34,521 bases of DNA from a virus: positions 1-34,521 of the IMG/VR virus record IMGVR_UViG_3300021373_001412; one strand, 5' to 3'. A program made the translations under genes and the position numbers. This document shows positions 21,787 through 31,333 of this stretch, piece after piece; the first letter of the stretch is position 1, and each line of letters begins with the position of its first letter. Below the pieces are notes generated by a model. That model ran no database searches. It was not told the DNA's origin and saw only the letters and a program-made list of their open reading frames with translations.

Positions 21787-23246
21787 TTACATTCGGTGAG
21801 TGGCTACCTGACCAGCCAGAGCATTTAAACCAAGGTATTATAACAGCAGAGAACGTGCTTCCTGCGGCTGTTGGTTATCGTTCCTTTCCACAATTCGTGG
21901 AATATTCAAGCGCAACAACAGATGCTAAGATACGAGGCATTTTTGCGGCAAAAGATAATGCTGGCAATGTAAAGCTATTTGCTGGTGATGCGGCAAAACT
22001 ATATGAGTTTAATGCTTCCACCTCTGCGCTAGATGACGTTAGTAAGGCTGGTAGCCCAGCGTATGACTTAATCAATGATGAGCGTTGGCGTTTTGTGCAG
22101 TTTGGTGAATACGTTATAGCGGCTGGCGGTACTGGTGAAGAGCTACAGAAATGGCAGTTAGGCACAGATACTGCATTTTCTAATTTAGGTGGCTCACCAC
22201 CGAAGGCTGACTTCATTGCTGTGGTGCGTGATTTTATCTGGACAGGAAATATAGATGAGGGTTCTGGTAGAGTTCCATACCGCGTAAGGTGGTCAGGATT
22301 TAATGCAATAGATAGCTGGACTTCTGGGACTGACCAGTCAGACTTTCAAGACTTACCTGATTCTGGTGAGGTTATGGGGTTAGTTGGCGGTGAATACTGC
22401 ACAATACTTACGGAGAGGGCTATATTCAGAGCCACTTACTCTGGACTTCCACTGGTGTTTCAGTTTGACAAAGTTGAGAGCCAGCGTGGTTGTAGCATAA
22501 AGGGTTCTATCTGCAATGTTGGCAGTAATGTATTCTTCTATTCAAATGATGGATTTTACCTTTTCAATGGGCAGAGTTCCACACCTATTGGTGCAGAAAA
22601 AGTAAACAAGTTTTTTGCTAAAGATTTTAATCTAGGTTTTAAACAGAACGTATCAGCATCTGTAGACCCACTAAATCAAATAGCAATATGGAGCTATCCA
22701 TCTATTGCGAGTGGTGATGGTACGCCAGATACATTATTGATTTATAACTATGTGCTAGGGCGGTGGTCGCTTGTTAAAACCAGAGCAGATTATTTAGCCC
22801 CCTTCTTTAGTGCTGGCTATACGCTAGACCAGTTAGATAACTTATCATCTACCCTCGATGGATTAACAACTGTGCTTGATAGTCCACTATACAAGGGCGG
22901 TGAGTTCTTCTTTGGCGGTGCTGTAAATGACCAAATATTTAGCTTCACTGGTGACCCCATGTCTGCAACTATTGAGACAGGCGAGATAGGGGTGTCTAAC
23001 GGAAAGCATAGCATTGTTACTAGAATGTACCCATATTATGAGGGCGGTGCTGTGACGGCTCAGATAGGCACAAGAAACAGTATTGCGGATGATGTTGTTT
23101 ATGGCAGTAGCACAAGCCTTAATACAGACGGCTTCTACCCATTTAGGTCTGCGGCTAGATTTCATAGGGCAAAGATGTCTCTGTCTGGCTTATGGACGAA
23201 TATACAAGGTATTGACATTGAAGCTAGAGAGATAGGTAGGCGTTAA
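21783..23246 (+). CDS. Tail nozzle / P22 gp10-like stabilisation protein
   Basis: The start is ATG 21783 overlapping the fibre stop (ATGA), rather than TTG at 21771; the product is 487 residues. It begins MITFGEWLPDQPEHLNQGII and TAENVLPAAVGYRSFPQFVE, the usual opening of podovirus nozzle/DNA-stabilisation proteins, followed by beta-propeller-like blades (RWRFVQFGEYVIAAGGTGEE, FIWTGNIDEGSGRVPYRVRW, YCTILTERAIFRATYSGLPL, NVFFYSNDGFYLFNGQSSTP). A late insertion contains DNLSSTLDGLTTVLDSP, which matches a segment of the fibre N-terminus. It closes the tail tube and holds fibres. Confidence 0.87.
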   Translation: MITFGEWLPDQPEHLNQGIITAENVLPAAVGYRSFPQFVEYSSATTDAKIRGIFAAKDNAGNVKLFAGDAAKLYEFNASTSALDDVSKAGSPAYDLINDERWRFVQFGEYVIAAGGTGEELQKWQLGTDTAFSNLGGSPPKADFIAVVRDFIWTGNIDEGSGRVPYRVRWSGFNAIDSWTSGTDQSDFQDLPDSGEVMGLVGGEYCTILTERAIFRATYSGLPLVFQFDKVESQRGCSIKGSICNVGSNVFFYSNDGFYLFNGQSSTPIGAEKVNKFFAKDFNLGFKQNVSASVDPLNQIAIWSYPSIASGDGTPDTLLIYNYVLGRWSLVKTRADYLAPFFSAGYTLDQLDNLSSTLDGLTTVLDSPLYKGGEFFFGGAVNDQIFSFTGDPMSATIETGEIGVSNGKHSIVTRMYPYYEGGAVTAQIGTRNSIADDVVYGSSTSLNTDGFYPFRSAARFHRAKMSLSGLWTNIQGIDIEAREIGRR

Positions 23247-23569
23247 TGGCTATTGAGCAAAGACAAACCAACTTTAGGACTTTAAACCCTGTGACAGCTA
23301 CAACACGCGAAATAGCAGAGGTTTTAAACCGCACGATTGACGGTGGATTAAATAGCGTTGGATATGTTACTTTTCCAGCAAATTCAACACAGACAACAGT
23401 TTCTGAGCCAAGATATAATGTTCAAAGTTTGGTGTTTTTTACAGGACTTGACCATGACCCTTGGCATCATAATCCTTATATTGACGGCAGTAGTACAAAT
23501 GGAACAATGGTGATTAACCATGACAATCAAGGACACGATGCGCCCTTTGCATATTTCATCGTGGGATAA
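23246..23569 (+). CDS. Small tail-region protein
   Basis: The 107-residue product starts within the preceding stop (TAATG). It has TLNPVTATTREIAEVLNRTI DG near the N-terminus and a His/Asp-rich end (DHDPWHHNPYIDGSS, NHDNQGHDAPFAYFIVG) that could bind metal. Context suggests a minor tail or fibre-base protein. Confidence 0.7.
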   Translation: MAIEQRQTNFRTLNPVTATTREIAEVLNRTIDGGLNSVGYVTFPANSTQTTVSEPRYNVQSLVFFTGLDHDPWHHNPYIDGSSTNGTMVINHDNQGHDAPFAYFIVG

Positions 23570-23915
23570 AACGTGGGAGCGTTGCGCTCCGTATATAGAG
23601 GCGGCACTTGGATATGCACATGATAGTCATAGCTTGGCAGATGTACGCCAGTCCGTTGAGGAAGGCACAGCCCAGTTTTTTCCGTTCGAGAAATCTGCTA
23701 TAGTGACGGAAATAGTAGATTATCCGAACAGGTCTGTTTGTCGAATATGGTTAGCTGGTGGTGATATGGATGAACTTCTTGAGGGTGAGAAGATAGTATC
23801 GGATTGGGCTAAGAGCTTAGGCTGTCATGGCATGGAGATTATAGGCAGAAAAGGTTGGCAAAAAGTGTTAAAAGAATATGAGCCGACTTCAATAGTTTTA
23901 GTGAAGGAATTATAA
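23538..23915 (+). CDS. GNAT-like conserved phage protein
   Basis: I prefer ATG 23538 (AAGGA five bases upstream) over 23520; the product is 125 residues. It reads HISSWDKTWERCAPYIEAAL, SLADVRQSVEEGTAQFFPFE, KSAIVTEIVDYPNRSVCRIW, LAGGDMDELLEGEKIV, then GCHGMEIIGRKGWQKVLKEY. This resembles a GNAT-fold family common among phage structural operons; the acetyl-CoA loop (Q/RxxGxG/A) is not present, so enzymatic acetylation is doubtful. It overlaps the preceding gene by 32 bases. Possibly a tail assembly factor. Confidence 0.75.
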   Translation: MRPLHISSWDKTWERCAPYIEAALGYAHDSHSLADVRQSVEEGTAQFFPFEKSAIVTEIVDYPNRSVCRIWLAGGDMDELLEGEKIVSDWAKSLGCHGMEIIGRKGWQKVLKEYEPTSIVLVKEL

Positions 23916-23916
23916 A

Positions 23917-24690
23917 ATGAGTAAAGGTGGCGGTGGTTCAACAAGAACCATAACTTCGACAACAGGCGCAACACCGTTTGCCCAGCCGTTTTTGAAGTTT
24001 GGAGTTGAGGAAGCTAAGAGGCTTTACGAAAGCCCTACTCCGCAATATTACCCTGAGAGTACGGTTGTTGGTTTTAGCCCCGAATCTGAAATGGCTCTGA
24101 GTGCTACAAGAGATTATGCAATGCAACCTAATCCGTTGGTGCAGGGCGTACAGCAAGCTGTGATGCAGAACTTGATGGGTACTAACCCTCTTCAATCTGC
24201 GGCTTTTAGACCAGCCCTTGAACAAGTCGAGGGTGCGTTAGGTAAGGCAGGGCGTTACGGCTCTCAGTATGGTGCTCAAGCAATGGCTCAGGCATTAGCA
24301 CCTCTGGCACTGCAAGCACAGCAACAGGCGATAGCGCAAGCTCCTAGTGCTTACCAGTTTGGTTTAGCCCCAGCGCAGATGTTAGCTGGTGTTGGTGCGG
24401 CTAGAGAGGCTCAGGAACAGGCAGAACTAGCGGCAGATATAGAACGCTTTACTTATCAGCAAAACTTACCGCTACAGAAGCTAGCTGATTATATGACGTT
24501 GGTGCAGGGTGGTTCTGGCTCATTAGGTCAACAGCAAGCTACCCCGATGTATGCCTCTCCTGCGGCTGGTTTCTTGGGTGGTGCGCTAGGTGCTGGTAGA
24601 TTGGCATCAATGGCTCAGGGTGAAGGTTCTGGAATGGCTAGTGTATTGCCTTACGCACTTGGCGGTGGACTACTAGGGGGTATGGCTTAA
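23917..24690 (+). CDS. Probable internal/ejection protein 1
   Basis: The 257-residue protein starts MSKGGGGSTRTITSTTGATP, has FAQPFLKFGVEEAKRLYESP, then an Ala/Gln-rich helical middle (about 100-190) and a Gly/Ala-rich hydrophobic end (AAGFLGGALGAGRLA..., GGGLLGGMA). This design and its place as first of three such genes after the nozzle fit podovirus DNA-ejection proteins (counterparts of P22 gp7/gp20/gp16), which are expelled into the host envelope. Stop overlaps the next ATG as TAATG. Confidence 0.75.
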   Translation: MSKGGGGSTRTITSTTGATPFAQPFLKFGVEEAKRLYESPTPQYYPESTVVGFSPESEMALSATRDYAMQPNPLVQGVQQAVMQNLMGTNPLQSAAFRPALEQVEGALGKAGRYGSQYGAQAMAQALAPLALQAQQQAIAQAPSAYQFGLAPAQMLAGVGAAREAQEQAELAADIERFTYQQNLPLQKLADYMTLVQGGSGSLGQQQATPMYASPAAGFLGGALGAGRLASMAQGEGSGMASVLPYALGGGLLGGMA

Positions 24691-25877
24691 TGGCGAGATT
24701 ACCTTTAAATATAGGCTTAAATCCTTACGCCCAACAGAGAAGGCAGATATTGGGTGAGAGATTGTTAGGGGCAAATTCTGGTGTAGACCCAAGTGCTAGG
24801 TCTTATGTAGAGCCTAGAGTTGGTATTACAGCAACTAGCCAAGGGTTAGCAGGGGCTGAAGCTGGAACTGAAACCTATGGTGATATACCATTTCGAGTGC
24901 CTTATGCGAAACAGACAGCCCCCACAGTACCAATGGGCTTAGGCGGCATCCAAGGGCTAAGGCAACGTCAAGAACAGCCAACACCACCTCAAACACCGCA
25001 ATCATCAATGCTAGCCAAGATTCGCTCTGGCTTGGGTGCATCACCTACTAGCCCTATGGGTATGGCACTTGATAGTGCGGCTCAGAGCTTGCTACAGCAG
25101 TCTGGGTACTCACCTGTGCCTAGAACTACTGGCGAAATATTCGGACAGGCTCTGGGCGCGGCTAGAGAGGGTTACATGGGTGGCAAGGCTCTTGAGCAAC
25201 AAGCTGAACAAATGGCATATGAGAGAGAAAAAGCAGAGAGAGAGTTTGAATATAAAAAACAACAAGACCAACTAAACCTGTTTATGGAAGAATTAAAAAT
25301 AAATAAACAAATGCAAGAGGCTATGAGGGCAAGAAAAATTGCAGAGTTTGGGAATGAAAAAGATTTAAGGAAAGAATTTGATTCACAATCAAAAGATTTT
25401 GTTGAGGCTAGAATTGGTTTAGAAAAAGTCTTGACTGCTGGATTAGACCCTAACCCAACTGGTGCTAGTGATGTTGCATTGGTTTTTGGTTATATGAAAG
25501 TTTTAGACCCTAATTCCGTTGTTCGAGAGGGTGAATTTGCTACAGCCGAAAATACTGCTGGCGTATCAGGTAAGTTAAGAACTATTTATAATAGAGCCTT
25601 AACAGGTACACGATTAACTCAACCGCAAAGAGAAAATTTTGTAAATGTTTCTAAAAGTCTTTTTGAGGGGCAGTTAAATATGCAAGAGGAAAAAGAGCAA
25701 AATTTTATTAATTTAACAAATTCTTACGGATTAACACCTTCACAAGTTGTTATATCAAAACTTCCAAAATTAGGTTCTATTATTAATCCTCACGAAATTA
25801 AGGACAAGTCAGAGGCTGACGATTTACCGAAGGGTTCTTACATTAGCTTAAATGGTAGATTAGGTATTGTAAAATGA
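24690..25877 (+). CDS. Probable internal/ejection protein 2
   Basis: The 395-residue protein opens MARLPLNIGLNPYAQQRRQI and carries a Pro/Gln-rich segment, a Gly/Ala segment and a strongly charged coiled coil (about 165-225: LEQQAEQMAYEREKAEREFE, YKKQQDQLNLFMEELKINKQ). The C-terminal third (about 230-390) looks globular (LDPNPTGASDVALVFGYMKV, LDPNSVVREGEFATAENTAG), a pattern I have seen in P22 gp20-like and other internal virion proteins. ATGA overlap with the next gene. Confidence 0.72.
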   Translation: MARLPLNIGLNPYAQQRRQILGERLLGANSGVDPSARSYVEPRVGITATSQGLAGAEAGTETYGDIPFRVPYAKQTAPTVPMGLGGIQGLRQRQEQPTPPQTPQSSMLAKIRSGLGASPTSPMGMALDSAAQSLLQQSGYSPVPRTTGEIFGQALGAAREGYMGGKALEQQAEQMAYEREKAEREFEYKKQQDQLNLFMEELKINKQMQEAMRARKIAEFGNEKDLRKEFDSQSKDFVEARIGLEKVLTAGLDPNPTGASDVALVFGYMKVLDPNSVVREGEFATAENTAGVSGKLRTIYNRALTGTRLTQPQRENFVNVSKSLFEGQLNMQEEKEQNFINLTNSYGLTPSQVVISKLPKLGSIINPHEIKDKSEADDLPKGSYISLNGRLGIVK

Positions 25878-27442
25878 GCATTGAATTTTTAACAGGTTCT
25901 CCTGATAGTGTTGAAGAAGATAACGATAGAGGCACTGTTTTGCCCACTAAAGATGAGACAATATCTTTTCTGACTGGGTTCGCTAACGCTGTTTCTCAAG
26001 GACTTACATTTGGTACGGCTGATGAACTAATTGGGTTTGGAGCGCAATTTTTTGGCGGAGATAAAGATAAAACAATAAAAGCGGTTAGGGATAACTTACA
26101 GCAGTTTAGAGAAGATAGCCCATTTATTGCTTACGGCACAGAAATAGCCGCCTCAATACCTTCTGCCGCTGTTGGGGGCGCGGCTTTAACAGCCGCAAGA
26201 CTAGCAAGCCCTGTTCTTAAAGCTGGCATAATGGGTGCTGGTTATGGTGCTGGTGCGGCTGAGGGTTCTTTGCCTGAGAGATTACCAGAGGCAGTAGCTG
26301 GTGGTGTATTAGGTGCTGGTTTGCAGAGAGTATCTCCTGCAATTAGCGACAGAGCAAAACAACTTATGGGCAAGGGTGTGCCAGTAACTATAGGTCAGGC
26401 TATGGGTGGTGGTTACAAAACTTTTGAAGAAGCTATATCTGGTATCCCAATCGCTGGTGGTGTTGTTAAATCTGCTCAACAAAAGGCTGTAGAAACATTC
26501 AACCCTGTTGTTATGAACGAAGCATTAAAGCCAATAGGTAAACAAATACCTCTTACCGTTACTGGCAGTGAAGCGTTTAAAAGAGCTATAGATGCTATTG
26601 GAGATTCTTATAAAGAAGCATTGGGTGGTGTTGGAGTTACATTTACTAAAACTACGGACGAATTGGTTGCTAAATATGGCTCAGAATTAAACCCCCCAGA
26701 GCTAAAAAAATTAAAAAATTTAATTGATAAACAGTTAATGCCAAGAATTGAAAATGGTAAATTAACAGGAGAAAAATTCAAACAGGCGCAAAGTGCTTTG
26801 AGAGATGAAGCGTATAAAGCCTCTACGTCTAGTGAATATTATGTTCAAGATTTAGGCTCTGCGTTGAACGGTGTAGTTTTTGATATAACCTCTGAGCTTG
26901 CCAAACAAAAGCCAGTAGCGGCTCAAAAGTTAGCACAAGCAGATGAGGCATATAGCAAAATTGTCCCAGTAAGGCGAGCCGTTACAAAAGCAGAAGCAAC
27001 TGAAGGCGTATTTAGCCCAGCGCAACTAGGTACTGCCGTTACTCAAGAGGGGAAAAGGCAAGCAACTAGAATGGCTAGAGGTGAGTTAGCCATGCAACCT
27101 ATCGCCAGAACAGGTAGGCAAATATTAGGTAAAGACCTTCCTGATAGCGGTACAGCAACCAGAAATGTTGCGGCTAATATGACATTAGGATTAGCTGGTG
27201 GGACAGGTTTTGGGATGCCGTTAGAAGGAGCGTTGTTAGGTGCAGGATTATCTAGTATTTACACTCCTTTAGGGCAACAAGCTATGCGTAATATTGCTAT
27301 ACCTTATGGTGGGGCTACTATGCGCTCTCCTGCTGTAGCTGGTTTATTAGCTCAAAGCGATATGATACCATCTGCTCAAGCTAGCGATATGCCACTCAGA
27401 ATAACAATAAGACCCCAAGATAAATATCTATTAAACGAATAG
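25874..27442 (+). CDS. Probable internal/ejection protein 3
   Basis: The 522-residue protein has a glycine/alanine-rich, membrane-seeking region (about 30-155: FANAVSQGLTFGTADELIGF, AAVGGAALTAARLASPVLKA, GIMGAGYGAGAAEGSLPERL), a helical charged middle (ELVAKYGSELNPPELKKLKN, KFKQAQSALRDEAYKASTSS) and a second hydrophobic segment near the end. Similar proteins are annotated as internal virion or DNA-transfer proteins. It may help DNA cross the inner membrane. No lytic transglycosylase motif (E...GLMQ) is visible. Confidence 0.72.
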   Translation: MSIEFLTGSPDSVEEDNDRGTVLPTKDETISFLTGFANAVSQGLTFGTADELIGFGAQFFGGDKDKTIKAVRDNLQQFREDSPFIAYGTEIAASIPSAAVGGAALTAARLASPVLKAGIMGAGYGAGAAEGSLPERLPEAVAGGVLGAGLQRVSPAISDRAKQLMGKGVPVTIGQAMGGGYKTFEEAISGIPIAGGVVKSAQQKAVETFNPVVMNEALKPIGKQIPLTVTGSEAFKRAIDAIGDSYKEALGGVGVTFTKTTDELVAKYGSELNPPELKKLKNLIDKQLMPRIENGKLTGEKFKQAQSALRDEAYKASTSSEYYVQDLGSALNGVVFDITSELAKQKPVAAQKLAQADEAYSKIVPVRRAVTKAEATEGVFSPAQLGTAVTQEGKRQATRMARGELAMQPIARTGRQILGKDLPDSGTATRNVAANMTLGLAGGTGFGMPLEGALLGAGLSSIYTPLGQQAMRNIAIPYGGATMRSPAVAGLLAQSDMIPSAQASDMPLRITIRPQDKYLLNE

Positions 27443-27451
27443 GATTGTAAA

Positions 27452-28090
27452 ATGGCAAAGGCAAAGATTAACGAATACAGCGAAACCGCCTCGTCTAATA
27501 CAGAGGTAAATGGCATAGACTTGGGCGAAGGGACAATGACCCCCAGTGATGTCAATAATGCGTTGAGGGAAATCATGTCTGACCTAGCGGCTATGAACGC
27601 TGGCACAGATGTTATAGACGATACATTTACCCTCGCTGACCCCACAGACAACACCAAAGAATTTCGCTTTGACGGTGTTGGCATTACAACAGGCAACACT
27701 CGCGTTTTAACCGTTCCTGACAGCAATATAACAATAGCTGGCACTGAGTTAGCCCAAGAGTTCACAGCAACCCAGAACTTCAACGCAACCACGCTAACAG
27801 ATGCGGCTACAATCTCATGGGATACATCTGCTAATCAGGTGACTAGCGTTACGCTTGGTGGCAACCGTACCTTTGGCGCACCGACTAATCAGAAGGATGG
27901 TGGCGTATATGTGCTGATAGTGGTACAAGATGGCACTGGTTCACGGACAATAACTTGGAACAGCGTATTCAAATGGGTGGGTGCAACAGCCCCGACATTA
28001 TCTACTGCGGCTAGTTCGCGTGACCAGTTTGTATTTGTCTCCAATGGAACAAACCTTTACGAAATAGGTCGGGCGATAGGGGTTGCTTAA
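27452..28090 (+). CDS. Tail fibre/receptor-binding protein with attachment-type N-terminus
   Basis: The 212-residue product starts MAKAKINEYSETASSNTEVN then GIDLGEGTMTPSDVNNALRE, the widespread phage fibre N-terminal signature (Y..t.s.NT.I.gi.i.Eg..Ps.VN.aiRe). It continues with beta-rich blocks (FTATQNFNATTLTDAATISW, SVTLGGNRTFGAPTNQKDGG). Stop and next start overlap as TAATG. Confidence 0.82.
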   Translation: MAKAKINEYSETASSNTEVNGIDLGEGTMTPSDVNNALREIMSDLAAMNAGTDVIDDTFTLADPTDNTKEFRFDGVGITTGNTRVLTVPDSNITIAGTELAQEFTATQNFNATTLTDAATISWDTSANQVTSVTLGGNRTFGAPTNQKDGGVYVLIVVQDGTGSRTITWNSVFKWVGATAPTLSTAASSRDQFVFVSNGTNLYEIGRAIGVA

Positions 28091-30552
28091 TGAGTAGCTT
28101 ATTCAATATAGCGGCTGGTGGTCAGGCTGGTTTTTATGGCTATCAGATAAACGACTCTTTGCGGTTTGAAGATGGTAGTAGTTCTTACTTAAATAGGACA
28201 CCAGCGAGTAATGGTGACAGACAAACTTGGACTTGGAGTGGGTGGGTAAAGCGAGGCAATATAAGTACCACCCAAGACTTTTTTAGTTCTGGTATCGGTA
28301 CTAATCCTTATAACTATTTCCGATTTAGTTTTATATCAGGCAATTCCTTGCAAGTAATTGGATATGACAACTCTGTGGCATACCAACTTTATTTGAAAAC
28401 TAGCCAAGTTTTTCGTGACGTATCAGCTTGGTATCATATAGTTCTTGCTTTAGATACCACAGAAAGCACATCTTCAGACCGCGCAAAACTTTATGTAAAT
28501 GGAACTCAAATTACTTCATTTATAACAGGTGATACATCTACAACTTATCCGTCTTTAAACGCAAATCTGTGGGTAAATTCAAATTCTTACCCAGCAAATA
28601 TTGGGCGTTTTATAATTGCAAACAATTACTTTGACGGCTACCTAGCCGATGTCAATTTAATAGACGGACAAGCCCTAGACCCAACATCGTTTGGCGAAAC
28701 CAAATCAGGCGTATGGATACCAAAGGACACCAGCGGTTTAACATTCGGCACTAACGGATTTAGACTTGAGTTTGGTGATAGTTCAGCTATCGGTGATGAC
28801 ACTAGCGGTAATGGCAATGATTATACTGCGAACAACCTATCAGCGCATGACGTTGTGCCAGATAGTCCTACGTTGAATTATTCTACCTTTAATCCATTAG
28901 TGAATGTTGCTGGTGGCAGTTTTTCTGAAGGCAATCTTAAAGTAACTACTGGTTCTTCACAGTATGGTGCTGTTGTATCTAGCTTTGCTGTATCTTCTGG
29001 CAAATGGTATTGCGAATTTCTTACTACCGCATCTTCTGGTGACCAAAGAATTGGTGGCGTAAGAGTGGGAACAAATCTTACAACGACTTATGACTTGGGT
29101 AATTCTGGCAGTTTTGCTTACAGGCAAAATGACGGTCAAAAGAAAGTGGACGGCACACAATCGGCTTATGGGGCAACATGGGCGGTCAACGATATTATCG
29201 GTATGGCGTTAAACCTTGACGATGATGAAGTTACGTTCTACAAAAACGGGTCATCACAAGGCACATTCAGCATAACCACAGGTGAATATTTTTTAGCGAC
29301 AAGCGATGGTGACAGCGGTGCTGGTATGGGGGCTTTTACCAACTTCGGACAAGACAGCACCTTCGCTGGTGCTACTACGGCTGGTGGTAACTCAGATGCT
29401 AACGGCTACGGTGATTTCAAGTATGCAGTACCGTCTGGCTACCTTGCGTTAAACTCAGCCAACCTACCCGAACCTGACATCACACCGCTAGACGATGATG
29501 TGCCAGAGGACTATTTTAATACGGTGCTTTATGATGGCAATAATGATACAGGTTCTCAAGCTATTACTGGGGTTGGTTTTCAACCAGACTTCTTATGGCT
29601 TAAATGCAGAAATGTAGCAAATAATCATTTTTTAGTTGATTCAGTTAGAGGCGAAGGCACTAATATGATGGGTGCTTTGTTTTCTAATTTAACAACAGCA
29701 GAAGAAACTACAACAAGTTCAACCAATTCTACTTTTGGTATTATATCTAGCTTAGATTCAGACGGTTTTACAGTAGATGCTGGTGCTACAAATTCTGGTG
29801 GTACAAACTTTACTGGCAGAAATTACGTAGCTTGGAACTGGTTAGCTGGTGGTACAGCAGTTAGCAACACAGACGGTTCAATCACATCGTCCGTATCGGC
29901 TAATACAGAGGCAGGGTTTAGTATAGCTACTTATACAGAACCATCTGGTTCTTTTAGCTTTGGACATGGACTAGGCGTAACACCAGATATGTTTATTTTT
30001 AAACGTAGAGATGGTGCTGAAAATTGGATTGTTTGGCATAAACATTTTGGTTCTCCAACAACAAATGGCTTGTACTTAGATTCTACACTTGGGAAGTTTA
30101 CAGCTGGTGCAAATTGGCTAACAGCTATAGATAGTGACACTATAACAATAACTTCTGGACAAGTAAGTGGTGCTGGTACAAAAGTTTGTTATGCTTTTAA
30201 AAGTATTGAAGGCTATTCCAAGATTGACACTTACACAGGCAACGGAACTATAAACAACGCGTTTGTCTACACAGGTTTCAGACCCGCTTTTATTTTAGCC
30301 AGAAGAGTCAATGCGACTGTAAATTGGTTTATTCACGATAATAAACGAGATATAGATAATTATACAATTCATCGTATAAACCCAGATGTAAATGTTGCAG
30401 AAAATTCAAGCGAACTTGAATCAACTTACGGAATAGATTTTTTGTCAAATGGATTTAAAATAAGAGCAAGTCATACAAGTACAGGTGCAAGTGATACCTA
30501 CATCTACATGGCATTTGCTGAGATGCCATTCAAATATGCAAATGCAAGATAG
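28090..30552 (+). CDS. Large receptor-binding fibre: LamG, SPRY and DUF7483-like domains
   Basis: The 820-residue protein has a LamG/concanavalin domain at about 20-230 (LRFEDGSSSYLNRTPASNGD, TWTWSGWVKRGN, GYLADVNLIDGQALDPTSFG), a SPRY-like domain at about 275-420 (SGKWYCEFLTTASSGDQRIG, NDIIGMALNLDDDEVTFYKN, GSSQGTFSI), and a C-terminal region (about 480-820) with GFQPDFLWLKCRNVANNHFL, FGHGLGVTPDMFIFKRRDGA and the ending YMAFAEMPFKYANAR. The last is the DUF7483-like end common in marine phage fibres. It probably binds surface glycans and sets host range. Confidence 0.88.
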   Translation: MSSLFNIAAGGQAGFYGYQINDSLRFEDGSSSYLNRTPASNGDRQTWTWSGWVKRGNISTTQDFFSSGIGTNPYNYFRFSFISGNSLQVIGYDNSVAYQLYLKTSQVFRDVSAWYHIVLALDTTESTSSDRAKLYVNGTQITSFITGDTSTTYPSLNANLWVNSNSYPANIGRFIIANNYFDGYLADVNLIDGQALDPTSFGETKSGVWIPKDTSGLTFGTNGFRLEFGDSSAIGDDTSGNGNDYTANNLSAHDVVPDSPTLNYSTFNPLVNVAGGSFSEGNLKVTTGSSQYGAVVSSFAVSSGKWYCEFLTTASSGDQRIGGVRVGTNLTTTYDLGNSGSFAYRQNDGQKKVDGTQSAYGATWAVNDIIGMALNLDDDEVTFYKNGSSQGTFSITTGEYFLATSDGDSGAGMGAFTNFGQDSTFAGATTAGGNSDANGYGDFKYAVPSGYLALNSANLPEPDITPLDDDVPEDYFNTVLYDGNNDTGSQAITGVGFQPDFLWLKCRNVANNHFLVDSVRGEGTNMMGALFSNLTTAEETTTSSTNSTFGIISSLDSDGFTVDAGATNSGGTNFTGRNYVAWNWLAGGTAVSNTDGSITSSVSANTEAGFSIATYTEPSGSFSFGHGLGVTPDMFIFKRRDGAENWIVWHKHFGSPTTNGLYLDSTLGKFTAGANWLTAIDSDTITITSGQVSGAGTKVCYAFKSIEGYSKIDTYTGNGTINNAFVYTGFRPAFILARRVNATVNWFIHDNKRDIDNYTIHRINPDVNVAENSSELESTYGIDFLSNGFKIRASHTSTGASDTYIYMAFAEMPFKYANAR

Positions 30553-30562
30553 GAGTAAATAA

Positions 30563-31111
30563 ATGTGGAAATATAATGGTAAGGCTATTCGCGCTGGAAG
30601 GGGTTGGACAGATTCTGACGGCAATCAGTACCCAAGCAACTGGCTAGGGCTAACAACCGATGCTGAAAAGACTTCGGCAGGGCTAGTCTGGGAAGATGAC
30701 CCAGCACCTTTTGACAACAGGTTCTACTGGTCGGCTGGTGTTGCAAGGGCGTTGGATGATGTAAACGAAGTAGATGCAGACGGCAATGCTGTCCTAGATG
30801 AAAACGGTAATCAGGTGGTTACAGTGGGTCTAAAAAGCCAATGGAAAAAACAAACCAAAGCAACAGCAGGGTCAATGCTACAATCTACCGATTGGAAGAT
30901 TGTGAAGGCTTCTGAGGTGTCTAGCTACACTGTAGACCAAGCTACCCTCGACTATCGTGCGAGTGTTCGCACTGCCAGCAACACAATTGAGGCGGCTATA
31001 GATGCGGTTGCAGACCTTACAGCATTTATGGCATTGTTCGACACACCAGTGGATAGTGACGGCAACCCAACTGGCAAAGCACCTATAAACAACTTCCCAG
31101 ACGAGATTTAA
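30563..31111 (+). CDS. Fibre-associated protein (assembly or tip), unknown
   Basis: The 182-residue product starts MWKYNGKAIRAGRGWTDSDG and NQYPSNWLGLTTDAEK, a pattern of proteins that follow marine phage fibre genes, and has a helical C-terminal half (TASNTIEAAIDAVADLTAFM). This two-part design resembles DUF4376-type and tail-fibre assembly proteins. GGAG precedes the ATG. Chaperone or tip role is inferred from position. Confidence 0.7.
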   Translation: MWKYNGKAIRAGRGWTDSDGNQYPSNWLGLTTDAEKTSAGLVWEDDPAPFDNRFYWSAGVARALDDVNEVDADGNAVLDENGNQVVTVGLKSQWKKQTKATAGSMLQSTDWKIVKASEVSSYTVDQATLDYRASVRTASNTIEAAIDAVADLTAFMALFDTPVDSDGNPTGKAPINNFPDEI

Positions 31112-31112
31112 C

Positions 31113-31331
31113 ATGGACATGGCTAGCCTCTTTGATATTTTAATCGGTATTGTTTTGGCTGGCGGTTCATGGTTTCTGCACTCTCAGTCGCAAGAAATAA
31201 AACGCATACAAATTCTTCTCAACAAGACCAGAGAGGAATATGTCAGCAAGATAGACAGCAAGTCTGAGATGGATAGAATTTATTCAGCACTTGACCGAAT
31301 AGAGGCAAAGCTAGACAACATAACGAGGTAG
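31113..31331 (+). CDS. Small membrane-anchored coiled-coil protein
   Basis: A 72-residue protein with an N-terminal membrane segment (about 5-22: LFDILIGIVLAGGSWFL) and a charged coiled coil (about 25-72). It is followed at three bases by another membrane protein. The shape (N-in anchor plus coiled coil) would also suit an inner-membrane spanin subunit, but the lysis genes lie elsewhere, so function is open. An in-frame ATG also lies at 31119. Confidence 0.7.
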   Translation: MDMASLFDILIGIVLAGGSWFLHSQSQEIKRIQILLNKTREEYVSKIDSKSEMDRIYSALDRIEAKLDNITR

Positions 31332-31333
31332 CA

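Noticed and set aside
23538-23915. Active acetyltransferase
   Set aside because: The sequence resembles the GNAT fold, but the acetyl-CoA binding loop signature is not visible, so only 'GNAT-like' is claimed.
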